Assembly: GCF_009931615.1 (NCBI RefSeq)
Contig: NZ_CP046620.1
Coordinates: 1,317,501-1,381,500 of the forward strand
Reading direction: 5' to 3'
Origin: Algicella marina
GTDB lineage: Bacteria; Pseudomonadota; Alphaproteobacteria; Rhodobacterales; Rhodobacteraceae
DNA length: 64,000 nt
This document shows positions 15,439-23,691 of the stretch, one piece after another (position 1 is the stretch's first letter; every line of letters begins with the position of its first letter). The notes below the pieces were generated by a model, which made no database searches, was not told the origin of the DNA, and saw nothing but the letters and a program-made list of their open reading frames with translations. Position numbers and translations under genes: made by a program.

Positions 15439-16572
15439 TCACCGGTCGTCCATTGGCACGTAGACCCGGTCTGCCGCGCCGGTATAGAGCGTGAGGGGGC
15501 GGATCAGGATGTTGCCGCGCAACTGCTCGATGCACTGGATCGTCCAGCCCGGCACGCGGCCGATGGCGAAGATCGGCACGTAGAGATCCATCGGGATGCC
15601 GTGAAGCTGGTAGACCGCCCCGGCGTAGAAATCGACGTTCACGTTGAGGCCGTGGCGGGCGTAGGGTTGCATCGCCTCGACCACCGCCTGGAGAATTTGG
15701 AACCAGCGCGGATCGCCCATCTCCTCCCCGAGCTTGCGCACGCCTTCGCGCATGTGTCGGGCGCGCGGGTCTTCGGCGCGGTAGACGCGGTGGCCGAAGC
15801 CGGTGACGGGCTCGCGGTTGGCGCGTTTGGCCTTCACGTAGGCAGCGGCGTTCTCGGGGCTGCCGATCTCCTCCACCATCTTCATCACGTCCTCGGCCGC
15901 ACCACCGTGGGCGGGCCCTGAGAGGGTGGCGAGGGCGGTGGTGACGGCGGCGTGCAGGTTCGCCTCCGTGCCCACCGTCACGCGGGCGGTGAAGCTGGAG
16001 GCATTCGAGCCGTGTTCGGCGTGGAGGATGAAATCGACATCCGCCAGCCGTGCGGCATCGTCGCTCGGACGCTCGCCCTTCAGCATCCACAGCCAGTTGG
16101 CAGCGTGGCCGAGATCCATGTCCGCAGCCACGGGGTCGCGGCCGTTGCGGATCTGCTGGTGCGCCGCGACGATCATCGGGATCTGGGAGGTGAGGCGCAG
16201 GCCGTTGGCGATGAACCCCGCTTCAGAGGTGTCGCGGCTGTCGGGCTCCAGTGCGGCGAGGGCTGAAACGGCGGTGCGCAGCACATCCATCGGGTGGCCG
16301 TCCTTCGTGGCGGCGATGATGTCGTAGATCGCCTGCGGCAGCGTGCGGGCCGATTTTAGCGCGGCCTCGAAGGCGGTGAGTTCTGGGGCGGTCGGCAACT
16401 GGCCGTGGATCAGCAGGTAGGCGACCTCCTCGAAGGTCGAGTGTTCGGCGAGATCGTGGATCGAGTAGCCGCGATAGGAGAGTTCGCCGGCGGCACCGTC
16501 GATGTCGCTGATCTCGGACCGCTCGAAATAGATGCCCTTGAGGCCGCGGTTGATGCGGATGTCTGTACTCAT
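15439..16572 (-). CDS. Citrate synthase (short type; citrate/2-methylcitrate synthase family)
   Basis: This 377-residue protein begins MSTDIRINRGLKGIYFERSE and has the catalytic features of the family: LHAEHGSNASSF (His), SGPAHGGAAEDV, GFGHRVYRAEDPRA (His) and NVDFYAGAVY (Asp). The length fits the short PrpC-like or type II dimeric forms rather than the roughly 430-residue main citrate synthase. It condenses acetyl-CoA (or propionyl-CoA) with oxaloacetate. It is divergent from pta with only 42 bp between start codons. No prpB or prpD is near, so use of acetyl-CoA from taurine is a reasonable inference. ATG 16572 follows GGGAGAGAT. Confidence 0.88.
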   Translation of the reverse strand: MSTDIRINRGLKGIYFERSEISDIDGAAGELSYRGYSIHDLAEHSTFEEVAYLLIHGQLPTAPELTAFEAALKSARTLPQAIYDIIAATKDGHPMDVLRTAVSALAALEPDSRDTSEAGFIANGLRLTSQIPMIVAAHQQIRNGRDPVAADMDLGHAANWLWMLKGERPSDDAARLADVDFILHAEHGSNASSFTARVTVGTEANLHAAVTTALATLSGPAHGGAAEDVMKMVEEIGSPENAAAYVKAKRANREPVTGFGHRVYRAEDPRARHMREGVRKLGEEMGDPRWFQILQAVVEAMQPYARHGLNVNVDFYAGAVYQLHGIPMDLYVPIFAIGRVPGWTIQCIEQLRGNILIRPLTLYTGAADRVYVPMDDR

Positions 16573-16614
16573 CTCGATCTCTCCCTTAGACCCTTCGTGG
16601 AAGGGGAATTCTGC

Positions 16615-17511
16615 ATGGTTGAATCCGGTTCGTCGCTGAAAGCGATCGTGATGCCCGAGGGCGAGGATGCCCGGATCGTCGAGGCCGCCGGGCTGATCGC
16701 GGCGCGCGGGATCGCGCGGCCGCTGGTGCTGGGGGCGGAAGCGGTGCCGGAGGGCGTGGTGGCTTTGGGGGCGCTGAAGGACCCTGCCCCGCTGGTCGCT
16801 GCGATGCTGGCGCGGCGGCCGGGCAAGGCTTCGCTGGCCGAGCGGATGCTGACGCGCCCGCTGTTCCGGGCCGGTGCAATGGTGGCCGCCGGGCAAGCGG
16901 CGGCGATGCTGGCAGGCGTGGCGCATCCGACGCGGCGGGTGATCGAGGCGGCGGGGCTGACGGTGGGCATGGCAGAGGGCGTGGCCACACCTTCGAGCTT
17001 CTTCCTGATGCGGGTGCCGGGGCGCGCGCCGCTGGCGTTCGCGGACTGTGCCTTAAACGTGGCGCCGGATGCAGCGGCACTGGCGGATATCGCGGTGGCG
17101 ACGGCGCGGAGCGCCGGGGCGCTGCTGGAGGAACCGGTGCGGCTGGCGTTTCTGTCGTTTTCCACGCACGGGTCCGGCGCTGGCGCGAGCGTCGATCTGG
17201 TGCGCGAAGCGGTGGCGCTGGCAGGGCCGAGGCTCGACTGCGCCTTCGATGGGCCGTTGCAGGCGGATGCGGCGCTTTCGGCGGCGATTGCCGCGAAGAA
17301 GGGGGCGGACTGGGCTGGGGGTGCGAACGTGCTGATCTTCCCGACGCTGGATGCGGGGAATATCGGGTACAAGCTGGTGCAGGAGCTTGTGGGGGCGCAG
17401 GCCGTGGGGCCGTTTTTGCAGGGGTTCGCGCAGCCGGTGTGCGACCTGTCGCGGGGGGCGAGCGTGGCGGATATCGTTGACGCGGCGGAGGTTGTGTTGC
17501 GGCTGGCGTGA
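16615..17511 (+). CDS. pta: Phosphate acetyltransferase of the taurine pathway
   Basis: This 298-residue protein belongs to the PTA_PTB family. Visible segments are KAIVMPEGEDARIVEAAG, LTVGMAEGVATPSSFFLMRVPG, FLSFSTHGSGAGASVDLVREA, FDGPLQADAALSAAIAAKKG and the C-terminal VLIFPTLDAGNIGYKLVQEL. It converts the acetyl phosphate made by Xsc to acetyl-CoA. The start at ATG 16615 has AAGGGG 8 nt upstream. It is somewhat short for the family and is unusually G+C-rich by eye. It converges with xsc rather than lying behind it in one operon as in many taurine degraders, so it needs its own promoter, which must overlap the citrate synthase start region. Confidence 0.9.
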   Translation: MVESGSSLKAIVMPEGEDARIVEAAGLIAARGIARPLVLGAEAVPEGVVALGALKDPAPLVAAMLARRPGKASLAERMLTRPLFRAGAMVAAGQAAAMLAGVAHPTRRVIEAAGLTVGMAEGVATPSSFFLMRVPGRAPLAFADCALNVAPDAAALADIAVATARSAGALLEEPVRLAFLSFSTHGSGAGASVDLVREAVALAGPRLDCAFDGPLQADAALSAAIAAKKGADWAGGANVLIFPTLDAGNIGYKLVQELVGAQAVGPFLQGFAQPVCDLSRGASVADIVDAAEVVLRLA

Positions 17512-17551
17512 GGGCGCGCGGGCGCTCGCCAAAATGTGTGATGTACGGGTA

Positions 17552-17692
17552 GCCGTGCCAGCGCCGACCCGTCGGGGTGGCGTCTTACCTTGAGGATCCG
17601 CGCTTGATGCCAGCCAAATGTCTGTAACATCGCCGCCCCGCCCGACGCCAGCCAAGCGCCGCCCCGGTGGGGCGGGACGGCGCTGGCACGGC
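17552..17692. repeat. Inverted repeats between convergent pta and xsc
   Basis: GCCGTGCCAGCGCCG (17552-17566) and CGGCGCTGGCACGGC (17678-17692) are perfect 15-bp inverted copies. The flanking CCC/GGG extend the match after one mismatch. Between them a tight CCGCCCC/GGGGCGG hairpin closes near 17660-17675. The 216-bp convergent gap holds no gene. It may act as a two-way terminator, or be an intergenic repeat of the REP type. There is no T-run. Confidence 0.45.
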
Positions 17693-17727
17693 GCGCCCTG
17701 AAGGGCACTTGATTCCGTGCCATTTGA

Positions 17728-19500
17728 TCAGGCCTGCTGCCGCATATCCGCCTTGCTGATGCCTGCCACGGCCACGGGCTTCTTCATCGCGTCGCGGCGG
17801 AAGGGCTCGCCGAGTTCCTGGTTGATCATCGCCTCGATGAGGGTGGTTTTGCCGTGCTGCATCTGGTCCGTGATCGCGGCATTGAGCGCGGCTGTCAGCT
17901 CGTCCATCGTGCGGGTCTGCACGCCCTGCAGGCCGCAGGCCTTGGCGATGCCGGCGTAGGAGACGCCTTCGTCGAGCTCGGTGCCGACGAAATTGTCGTC
18001 GAACCAGAGCGTCGAGTTCCGCTTTTCCGCGCCCCACTGGTAGTTGCGGAAGACGATCATGGTGATCGCGGGCCATTCGGGGCGGCCGATGGCGGTGAGT
18101 TCGGTCACGGCGATGCCGAAGGCACCGTCGCCCGCGAAGCCCACCACGGGCACGTCGGGGCAGCCGATCTTGGCGCCGATGATCGACGGCAGGCCGTAGC
18201 CGCAGGGGCCGAAGAGGCCGGGGGCGAGGTATTTGCGGCCCTCGTCGAACGAGGGGTACGCATTGCCGATGGCGCAGTTGTTGCCGATGTCGGACGAGAT
18301 GATCGCGTCGCGCGGCAGGGCCGACTGGATGGCGCGCCACGCCATGCGCGGACTCATCCAGTCAGGCTTGGCGGCGCGGGCGCGTTCGTTCCACGTGGTG
18401 CCGGGGTCGTCCTCCTCATGATCCATCGAGGAGAGCTGCTGCGCCCAGCGGGATTTCTGATCGGCGATGGCGGCCTTGCGCTCGGCGCGGCCTGTATCGC
18501 CAGCGGTGTCGGAGAGTTTTTCCAGCAGGCTGGTCGCGACCTTCCTGGCATCGCCGACGATGCCGACGGTGACCTTCTTGGTGAGGCCGATGCGGTCGGG
18601 ATTGAGATCGACCTGGATCACCTTCGCGTCTGCCGGCCAGTATTCCATGCCGTAGCCCGGCAGCGTGGAGAAGGGGTTGAGGCGGGTGCCGAGGGCCAGG
18701 ACGACATCGGCCTGTTTGATGAGTTCCATCGCTGCCTTGGAGCCGTTGTAGCCGAGCGGCCCGGCGAAGAGCGGGTGGCCGCCGGGGAAGGCATCGTTGT
18801 GCTGGTAGCCGACGCAGACGGGCGCATCGAGCCGTTCGGCAAGGGCGGCGGAGGCGGGGATGGCGCCGGCCAGCACCACGCCCGCGCCATTGAGGATGAC
18901 GGGGAAGCTGGCCTCTGACAAGAGCTTCGCCGCCGCGTCCAGCGCCGCCGCGCCGCCGGAGGGGCGCTCGAATTCGACGATGGCGGGGAGGTCGATGTCG
19001 ATGACTTGGGTCCAGTAATCGCGGGGCACGTTGATCTGGGCGGGGGCGGAAGCGCGTTTGGCTTGCAGGATCACGCGGTTGAGCACCTCGGCGATGCGCG
19101 AGGGATCGCGGACCTCTTCCTGATAGGCGACCATGTCCTCGAACAGCTTCATCTGCTCGACTTCCTGAAACCCGCCCTGCCCGATCGTCTTGTTGGCGGC
19201 CTGCGGGGTGACGAGCAGCAGCGGCGTGTGGTTCCAGTAGGCGGTTTTGACGGCGGTAACGAAATTGGTGATGCCGGGGCCATTCTGCGCGATCATCATC
19301 GACATGCGGCCCGTGGCGCGGGTGTAGCCGTCGGCCATCATCCCGCCCGAGCCTTCGTGCGCGCAGTCCCAGAAGGTGATGCCTGCCTCGCCGAACAGAT
19401 CGGAGATCGGCATCATGGCCGAGCCGATGATGCCGAAGGCGTGGGCAATGCCGTGCATCTGGAGGGTTTTGACGAAGGCTTCCTCGGTGGTCATTTTCAT
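17728..19500 (-). CDS. xsc: Sulfoacetaldehyde acetyltransferase
   Basis: This 590-residue thiamine-diphosphate enzyme converts sulfoacetaldehyde plus phosphate to acetyl phosphate and sulfite. The N-terminus MKMTTEEAFVKTLQMHGI is followed by the Xsc-characteristic HAFGIIGSAMMPISDL, MSMMIAQNGPGITNFVTAVK and NKTIGQGGFQEVEQM. The thiamine-binding segment VGFAGDGAFGIAVTEL and later NYQWGAEKRNS are present. Length is typical. ATG 19500 was chosen because an upstream extension in frame has no Xsc homology. A pair of TauR-like decamers (19588-19619) lies about 90 bp upstream, so it appears to have its own taurine-induced promoter. Confidence 0.95.
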   Translation of the reverse strand: MKMTTEEAFVKTLQMHGIAHAFGIIGSAMMPISDLFGEAGITFWDCAHEGSGGMMADGYTRATGRMSMMIAQNGPGITNFVTAVKTAYWNHTPLLLVTPQAANKTIGQGGFQEVEQMKLFEDMVAYQEEVRDPSRIAEVLNRVILQAKRASAPAQINVPRDYWTQVIDIDLPAIVEFERPSGGAAALDAAAKLLSEASFPVILNGAGVVLAGAIPASAALAERLDAPVCVGYQHNDAFPGGHPLFAGPLGYNGSKAAMELIKQADVVLALGTRLNPFSTLPGYGMEYWPADAKVIQVDLNPDRIGLTKKVTVGIVGDARKVATSLLEKLSDTAGDTGRAERKAAIADQKSRWAQQLSSMDHEEDDPGTTWNERARAAKPDWMSPRMAWRAIQSALPRDAIISSDIGNNCAIGNAYPSFDEGRKYLAPGLFGPCGYGLPSIIGAKIGCPDVPVVGFAGDGAFGIAVTELTAIGRPEWPAITMIVFRNYQWGAEKRNSTLWFDDNFVGTELDEGVSYAGIAKACGLQGVQTRTMDELTAALNAAITDQMQHGKTTLIEAMINQELGEPFRRDAMKKPVAVAGISKADMRQQA

Positions 19501-19587
19501 GTCGCGTGTCCCTCTGCTCTCATGCTGTGCGCCGGTTCGGCCCGTCGATTGGCGCAGGTTAACAGGTCGCACAACAAGGCGGAAGGA

Positions 19588-19619
19588 TTAGGGCCAGACG
19601 GCCCCAAGCATGAGACCAG
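19588..19619 (-). promoter_or_regulatory. Candidate TauR operator of xsc
   Basis: On the minus strand CTGGTCTCAT (19619-19610) and CTGGCCCTAA (19597-19588) are direct repeats exactly 22 bp apart, 88 bp upstream of the xsc start codon. The second decamer matches the remembered TauR consensus CTGGACYTAA at 9 of 10 positions, the first at 7. The same period occurs in front of tpa. Confidence 0.6.
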
Positions 19620-19742
19620 TGCGGGCGCGTTCAGGCTGACGTAGGCGGCTGGGCGGCGCCAAAGTGAGAGCGGACCGGGTGCGACAGTGCTCAGGCTGGT
19701 TGCCCACCCTGCCTGACAGAGGGCGCAGCAGTTGACGGCCGG

Positions 19743-20252
19743 TCAGCCTGCCACGGAGAACGGAAGGGCGAATTCGGCCGACTCCTCGGAGGCGAGATCA
19801 TGCACCCGGATCACCACCTGATACTCGCCAGACTGGAAGCCGGTGAGGTTGAGCGTGATGTTTAGAAACATTTCACGCACTTCCGTCTGGCTGTTGAGGC
19901 GTATGGTCTGGAACTCCTCCTGCGAGAGCAGCGACGTGCCCTCCGATGTCAGTACCTCGACATCGAGGATGACGCCGAATTCCTTGCCGTTTTCGCCATC
20001 GAGATAGCCGTAGGCCTTGGGCTCGGCATAGATCAGCAGGGGTTCGCCGGCAGCAAATTCGCTCGTCTCCCGCAACTCGAAATCACCGACGATTTCCGCC
20101 GGGCGGGTCACGAAGGCCGCGTTCTCGATGATCAGCGGCGAAACGTCCCACGCGGCGGTGTAGGCATCGCGGGCTGCATCGAGAAATGCGCTGGACTGTG
20201 CTAAGGCGGGGGAAGCCGATACCAAGAGGGCGGCAGCCAGTGCTTTGTACAT
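19743..20252 (-). CDS. Exported protein of unknown function within the taurine locus
   Basis: This 169-residue protein has a clear signal peptide (MYKALAAALLVSASPALAQ). The mature part is acidic and predicted to be mostly beta strands, with FAAGEPLLIYAEPKAYGY, then LTSEGTSLLSQEEF and a C-terminal SGEYQVVIRVHDLASEESAEF. That resembles an Ig-like or C2-like sandwich, and I do not recognise a named family. The start at 20252 was chosen for the signal peptide. It follows tauC by 65 bp on the same strand, so it is probably the last gene of the tauABC transcript. A periplasmic role with the taurine transporter is inference from position. Confidence 0.7.
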   Translation of the reverse strand: MYKALAAALLVSASPALAQSSAFLDAARDAYTAAWDVSPLIIENAAFVTRPAEIVGDFELRETSEFAAGEPLLIYAEPKAYGYLDGENGKEFGVILDVEVLTSEGTSLLSQEEFQTIRLNSQTEVREMFLNITLNLTGFQSGEYQVVIRVHDLASEESAEFALPFSVAG

Positions 20253-20317
20253 AAAAGAAAACTCAACCTTATTCGCATGTTGTGCAACGCCGGAGCGGTG
20301 CCTAGCTTGCCTTATGG

Positions 20318-21529
20318 TTAGCTTCTGCCTTTCCATGGAACAAGCCAGTTCTCGATCTGGCGCATCAATATGTCAATTGTGTAGCCAATAACCCCGATGA
20401 CGATAATGCCCATTATCACAATATCGGTCAGTTGGAACTTCGATGCGACCATGATCATCATGCCGGACCCCTTCTCGGCCGCCACCAGTTCGGCGGCAAC
20501 GACGGTGCCCCAGCAGACCCCCATGGCGACGCGGGCTCCGGTGAAGATTTCCGGCAAGGCGTTGGGAAAGATCACCTTGGTCAGCAATTGCCATTTGGAG
20601 GCACCGAGAGAATAGGCGGCGTGGACCTTGGCGATGTTCACGCCGGAGACCCCTGCCCGCGCGGCGATGGCCATGATCCAGAGCGCGGCGAGGAACAGCA
20701 GGATGATCTTCGCCACTTCGCCGATACCGGCCCAGATGATGACGAGCGGGATGAGGGCCAGCGGCGGGACGGGGCGCATGAATTCGACGATCGGATCGAA
20801 CGCGCCGCGGACCCAGGAGTTCAGACCCATGGCCATGCCGAGCGGGATGCCGACGAGGGAGCCCGCGATAAAGCCGGAAAAGACGCGGAAAAGCGACCAG
20901 CCGACATGACCCGCAAGCGTGGTGTCACGGTAGCCGGAGTTCCAGATTTCGACAAAGCGGGCGAGGACGTTTTCCGGTGGCGGCAGATAGATCGGGTCGG
21001 TCTGAAGGCCGAGAGCGGGCTTGAAGAAAAAGGTGTTGCGTGGCGTGAGCAGAACGGACCCGCCGGGAACCCGGACCTCGTCACCCGGCTCGACCGTCTG
21101 GCCATTGATGGCGGTGATTGTCAGGCCCTCACCCTTTTCAGCATCGTTGCGAAGAACCGGGATGGTGCTGCCGATGCGGGTGGTCGTGTATTTGTAGTCA
21201 CCGGTCACGGCGCCGCTGGTCACGGGTTCAGGTTCGGGCGGTGGCGGTGCGCCTTTGGGGATCACATCGATGGTCACATTGCCTGTCGAGGCGGCGCCGG
21301 ATGCATCGGTGACGGTGTAGGAAAATTGTGACTGGCCCTCGAAGGGTGCGGGTACGTGGACGGGCGACCATGCGGACCCGGTGAATGCCCCCCAGAGCAG
21401 GAAGATTGACAATACCGAAAGGATGGAGGCGAGACGATTGGCCGTGACCGCGCTCTCATCGCCGAAGGTAACGGTCTTGCGGGCGACGAAATCATTGCGG
21501 CGGAGCCCGAGGGTCTTGAGAATGTCCAT
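20318..21529 (-). CDS. tauC: Taurine ABC transporter permease with inserted cadherin-like region
   Basis: The C-terminal part (about residues 185-400) is a normal TauC/SsuC-type permease, with SLFRVFSGFIAGSLVGIPLG, the EAA-like loop HAAYSLGASKWQLL...FPNALPEIFTG and the ending YTIDILMRQIENW. The protein is 403 residues against about 275 for TauC of E. coli. After a first membrane segment (about 33-50) come roughly 120 extra residues. They contain FSYTVTDASGAASTGNVTID (69-88), a proline linker (about 94-102) and VLRNDAEKGEGLTITAINGQ (125-144) with later LLTPRNTFFFKPA. These are hallmarks of cadherin-like repeats of secreted proteins. The insertion would lie in the periplasm. The ATG overlaps the tauB stop by one base. 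Confidence 0.9.
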   Translation of the reverse strand: MDILKTLGLRRNDFVARKTVTFGDESAVTANRLASILSVLSIFLLWGAFTGSAWSPVHVPAPFEGQSQFSYTVTDASGAASTGNVTIDVIPKGAPPPPEPEPVTSGAVTGDYKYTTTRIGSTIPVLRNDAEKGEGLTITAINGQTVEPGDEVRVPGGSVLLTPRNTFFFKPALGLQTDPIYLPPPENVLARFVEIWNSGYRDTTLAGHVGWSLFRVFSGFIAGSLVGIPLGMAMGLNSWVRGAFDPIVEFMRPVPPLALIPLVIIWAGIGEVAKIILLFLAALWIMAIAARAGVSGVNIAKVHAAYSLGASKWQLLTKVIFPNALPEIFTGARVAMGVCWGTVVAAELVAAEKGSGMMIMVASKFQLTDIVIMGIIVIGVIGYTIDILMRQIENWLVPWKGRS

Positions 21530-22332
21530 CAGCCTGCCTCCGCCCGGCCCATGATCTCTTCTTCCATGTCCCAGATCATGGTGAGGATCTCCTCGCGGCG
21601 CGGCCCGAATTCGGGGTGTTTCTTGACCTCGCGCAGGTCAGCATTGACCCCGAGTTCGGCAAAGGGAAGGTTGTATTCCTTGTGAATGCGGCCGGGGCGC
21701 GGGGCCATAACGAGCAGGCGTTCGCCGAGCAGCAGCGCTTCTTCCACCGAGTGGGTGATGAGGATGATCGTCTTGCCCGTTTCCTTCCAGAGCTTGAGCA
21801 CGAGGCCCTGCATCTTTTCGCGCGTCAGGGCATCGAGTGCGCCCAGGGGTTCGTCCATCAGGATCACGTCGGGGTCGTTGGCGAGGCAACGGGCGAGCGC
21901 CACACGCTGTTGCATGCCGCCGGAAAGCTCGTAGACCATTTTCGAGCCAAAATCCTGAAGGCCGACGGTGGCAAGCAGATCCTTGACGATCTGGCGGGTT
22001 TCCGATTTCGGCAGCTTCTTCATGTTGGGGCCGAAGGCGATGTTCTCGCTGACGCTCATCCATTCGAAGAGCGCACCCTGCTGAAACACCATGCCGCGCT
22101 GCGGGCTGGGGCCGAGGACCTCCTTCCCTCCGAGGCGAACATGGCCTTCTGTCTGCGCAAGGAAGCCCGCGAGGATATTGAGAAGCGTGGTCTTGCCGCA
22201 GCCCGAGGGGCCGAGGACGGAGAGTAGCTCGCCCTCCTTCAGGTCGAGGTGAATGTTCTTGAGCGCCTGGACGGAGCCGCCGTTGGGCAGCTGAAATGTC
22301 ATCGAGACGTTGTCTATCACGAGGTCCGACAT
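21529..22332 (-). CDS. tauB: Taurine ABC transporter ATP-binding protein
   Basis: This 267-residue ATPase begins MSDLVIDNVSMTFQLPNGG. It shows Walker A LGPSGCGKTTLLN, Q-loop GMVFQQGALFEWMSV, signature YELSGGMQQRVALAR, Walker B VILMDEPLGALDALT and the switch His in IILITHSVEEAL. It belongs to the nitrate/sulfonate/taurine importer subfamily and energises TauC. ATG 22332 was chosen because the upstream frame is non-conserved and overlaps the gap after tauA. It is followed immediately by tauC with a one-base overlap. Confidence 0.94.
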   Translation of the reverse strand: MSDLVIDNVSMTFQLPNGGSVQALKNIHLDLKEGELLSVLGPSGCGKTTLLNILAGFLAQTEGHVRLGGKEVLGPSPQRGMVFQQGALFEWMSVSENIAFGPNMKKLPKSETRQIVKDLLATVGLQDFGSKMVYELSGGMQQRVALARCLANDPDVILMDEPLGALDALTREKMQGLVLKLWKETGKTIILITHSVEEALLLGERLLVMAPRPGRIHKEYNLPFAELGVNADLREVKKHPEFGPRREEILTMIWDMEEEIMGRAEAG

Positions 22333-22396
22333 GGGCACTCCTGCGTTCTGAACAGTGCCGCGCCGGCCCGGATGGCGGGCCGGCGCGGCAAAGGGC

Positions 22397-23401
22397 TTAC
22401 ATTTCGCTGGCGGATTGCAGGAACGAGATGTCGGCCGCGCTCTCATAGCTGTCACGCGCCGCGGGGATGTTGCCGGTTTCCACGAAGAAGTCGCCGACCT
22501 CCTTCAGGAAGGTCTGAACGCCACCGCCCATCCATTTCTCGGAAAGCTGCTCCTCGAGGGTCGGGAAGACGAAACCGTCGAGCGTGGCCTTGGTGGCATC
22601 CTCGTCCATGCCGGCGGCCTTGGCGATCACCGGCAGCATCTCCTCCGCCCCGCCATCGGCATATTTGGCGTTCATTTCGGCGGTGACTTTCAGGAAAGTC
22701 GCGACGATCTCGGGGTTTTCGGCGCCGAAGGCCGTGGGGATCACGGTGGCATCGAAGACCTTGATGCCGAGTTCTTCCTTCTCCGCCCCGGTCAGCAGCA
22801 CGTTGCCGTGCTCTTTCATCCGGCGCAACGCGCCGCCCCAGCCGCAGACCATATCGAGGTTGCCGCCCGCGAAGGCAGCGGCACCGTCGGGCGGGGCCAT
22901 GTCGACGATGTTCATAGTGGAGGTGTCGACGTCGAAATGTGCCATCTGCTTGAGGAAGCCGTAGTGCGCGGCCGTGCCGATCGGCACGGCGACGCGCAGG
23001 CCCTCAAGATCCTTGGCGTTGTCCTTGGTAATGCCGAGTTCATCCTTCACGACGCAGTTGTCGTTGTCGGAGTAAGAGACGGCGACATCGACCACCTGCA
23101 GATCCTGGCCGGCAGAGGTGGCGACGACGAAGGGCGGGATGCCCTGCGAGAAGGAAATCTGAACGTCGCCCGAGGCCATTGCCGCCGACATCGCGGTGCC
23201 GGTGTCGAAGGAAACCCAGTTGATCTTCATTCCCAGCGCTTCCTCATAGGCGCCGGTGGCCTGGGCGTACTGGTTGGGCGTTGGCCATTCGAGGAAATAG
23301 GCGACGGTGATCTCGTCAATGTGGCCATCGGCCGTGGCCGCGACGGGCGCGAGCAAGGCCAGCGCGGCGGCGGAGGCTGCGAGAATGTTGGAGCGTTTCA
23401 T
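22397..23401 (-). CDS. tauA: Taurine ABC transporter substrate-binding protein
   Basis: This 334-residue periplasmic protein has the signal peptide MKRSNILAASAAALALLAPV. The mature start EITVAYFLEWPTPNQYAQ is followed by WVSFDTGTAMSAAMASGDVQISF and VVDVAVSYSDNDNCVVK. These match the TauA branch of the sulfonate-binding family. It captures taurine and delivers it to TauBC. It heads the tauABC run and has a long (290-bp) upstream gap after tauR, in which a candidate TauR operator lies about 210 bp before the ATG. Confidence 0.93.
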   Translation of the reverse strand: MKRSNILAASAAALALLAPVAATADGHIDEITVAYFLEWPTPNQYAQATGAYEEALGMKINWVSFDTGTAMSAAMASGDVQISFSQGIPPFVVATSAGQDLQVVDVAVSYSDNDNCVVKDELGITKDNAKDLEGLRVAVPIGTAAHYGFLKQMAHFDVDTSTMNIVDMAPPDGAAAFAGGNLDMVCGWGGALRRMKEHGNVLLTGAEKEELGIKVFDATVIPTAFGAENPEIVATFLKVTAEMNAKYADGGAEEMLPVIAKAAGMDEDATKATLDGFVFPTLEEQLSEKWMGGGVQTFLKEVGDFFVETGNIPAARDSYESAADISFLQSASEM

Positions 23402-23609
23402 GTGTCGTGATCCCTGTTCTGGACTGTTGGCTGCCTGCCCGGTTGGCCCGGAACTGGCGCGATTGTCTTGGGGCGGGGTGAACCCGTCTGCCGCAAAAAG
23501 CAGCAGAAAACCCGTGCGATCTTTACAGCGAACCCGGTTTTTGCTGCGGGTGCAAGCAAATCCGGGGTTTCTGCCGTGGAACAGGCTGGCTGGGCAGCGC
23601 ACCAATCCT

Positions 23610-23641
23610 ATAGCGCCACAATCGGGGAAGGATAGTGCCAG
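23610..23641 (-). promoter_or_regulatory. Candidate TauR operator of tauABC
   Basis: On the minus strand CTGGCACTAT (23641-23632) and GTGGCGCTAT (23619-23610) are direct repeats 22 bp apart, the same period as at tpa and xsc. They end in TAT rather than TAA. They lie about 210 bp before the tauA ATG, which implies a long leader and lowers confidence. Confidence 0.42.
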
Positions 23642-23691
23642 CTCCCGGAGCGCGCCGCGACGCTGGAAGCACTTCGCCGTTGCGCCTGCAC

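Noticed and set aside
12819-19572. Many long frames antisense to the flavoprotein, citrate synthase and xsc genes
   Set aside because: High G+C content gives long open frames opposite real genes. Their translations are Arg/Gly/Ala-rich with no family motifs.
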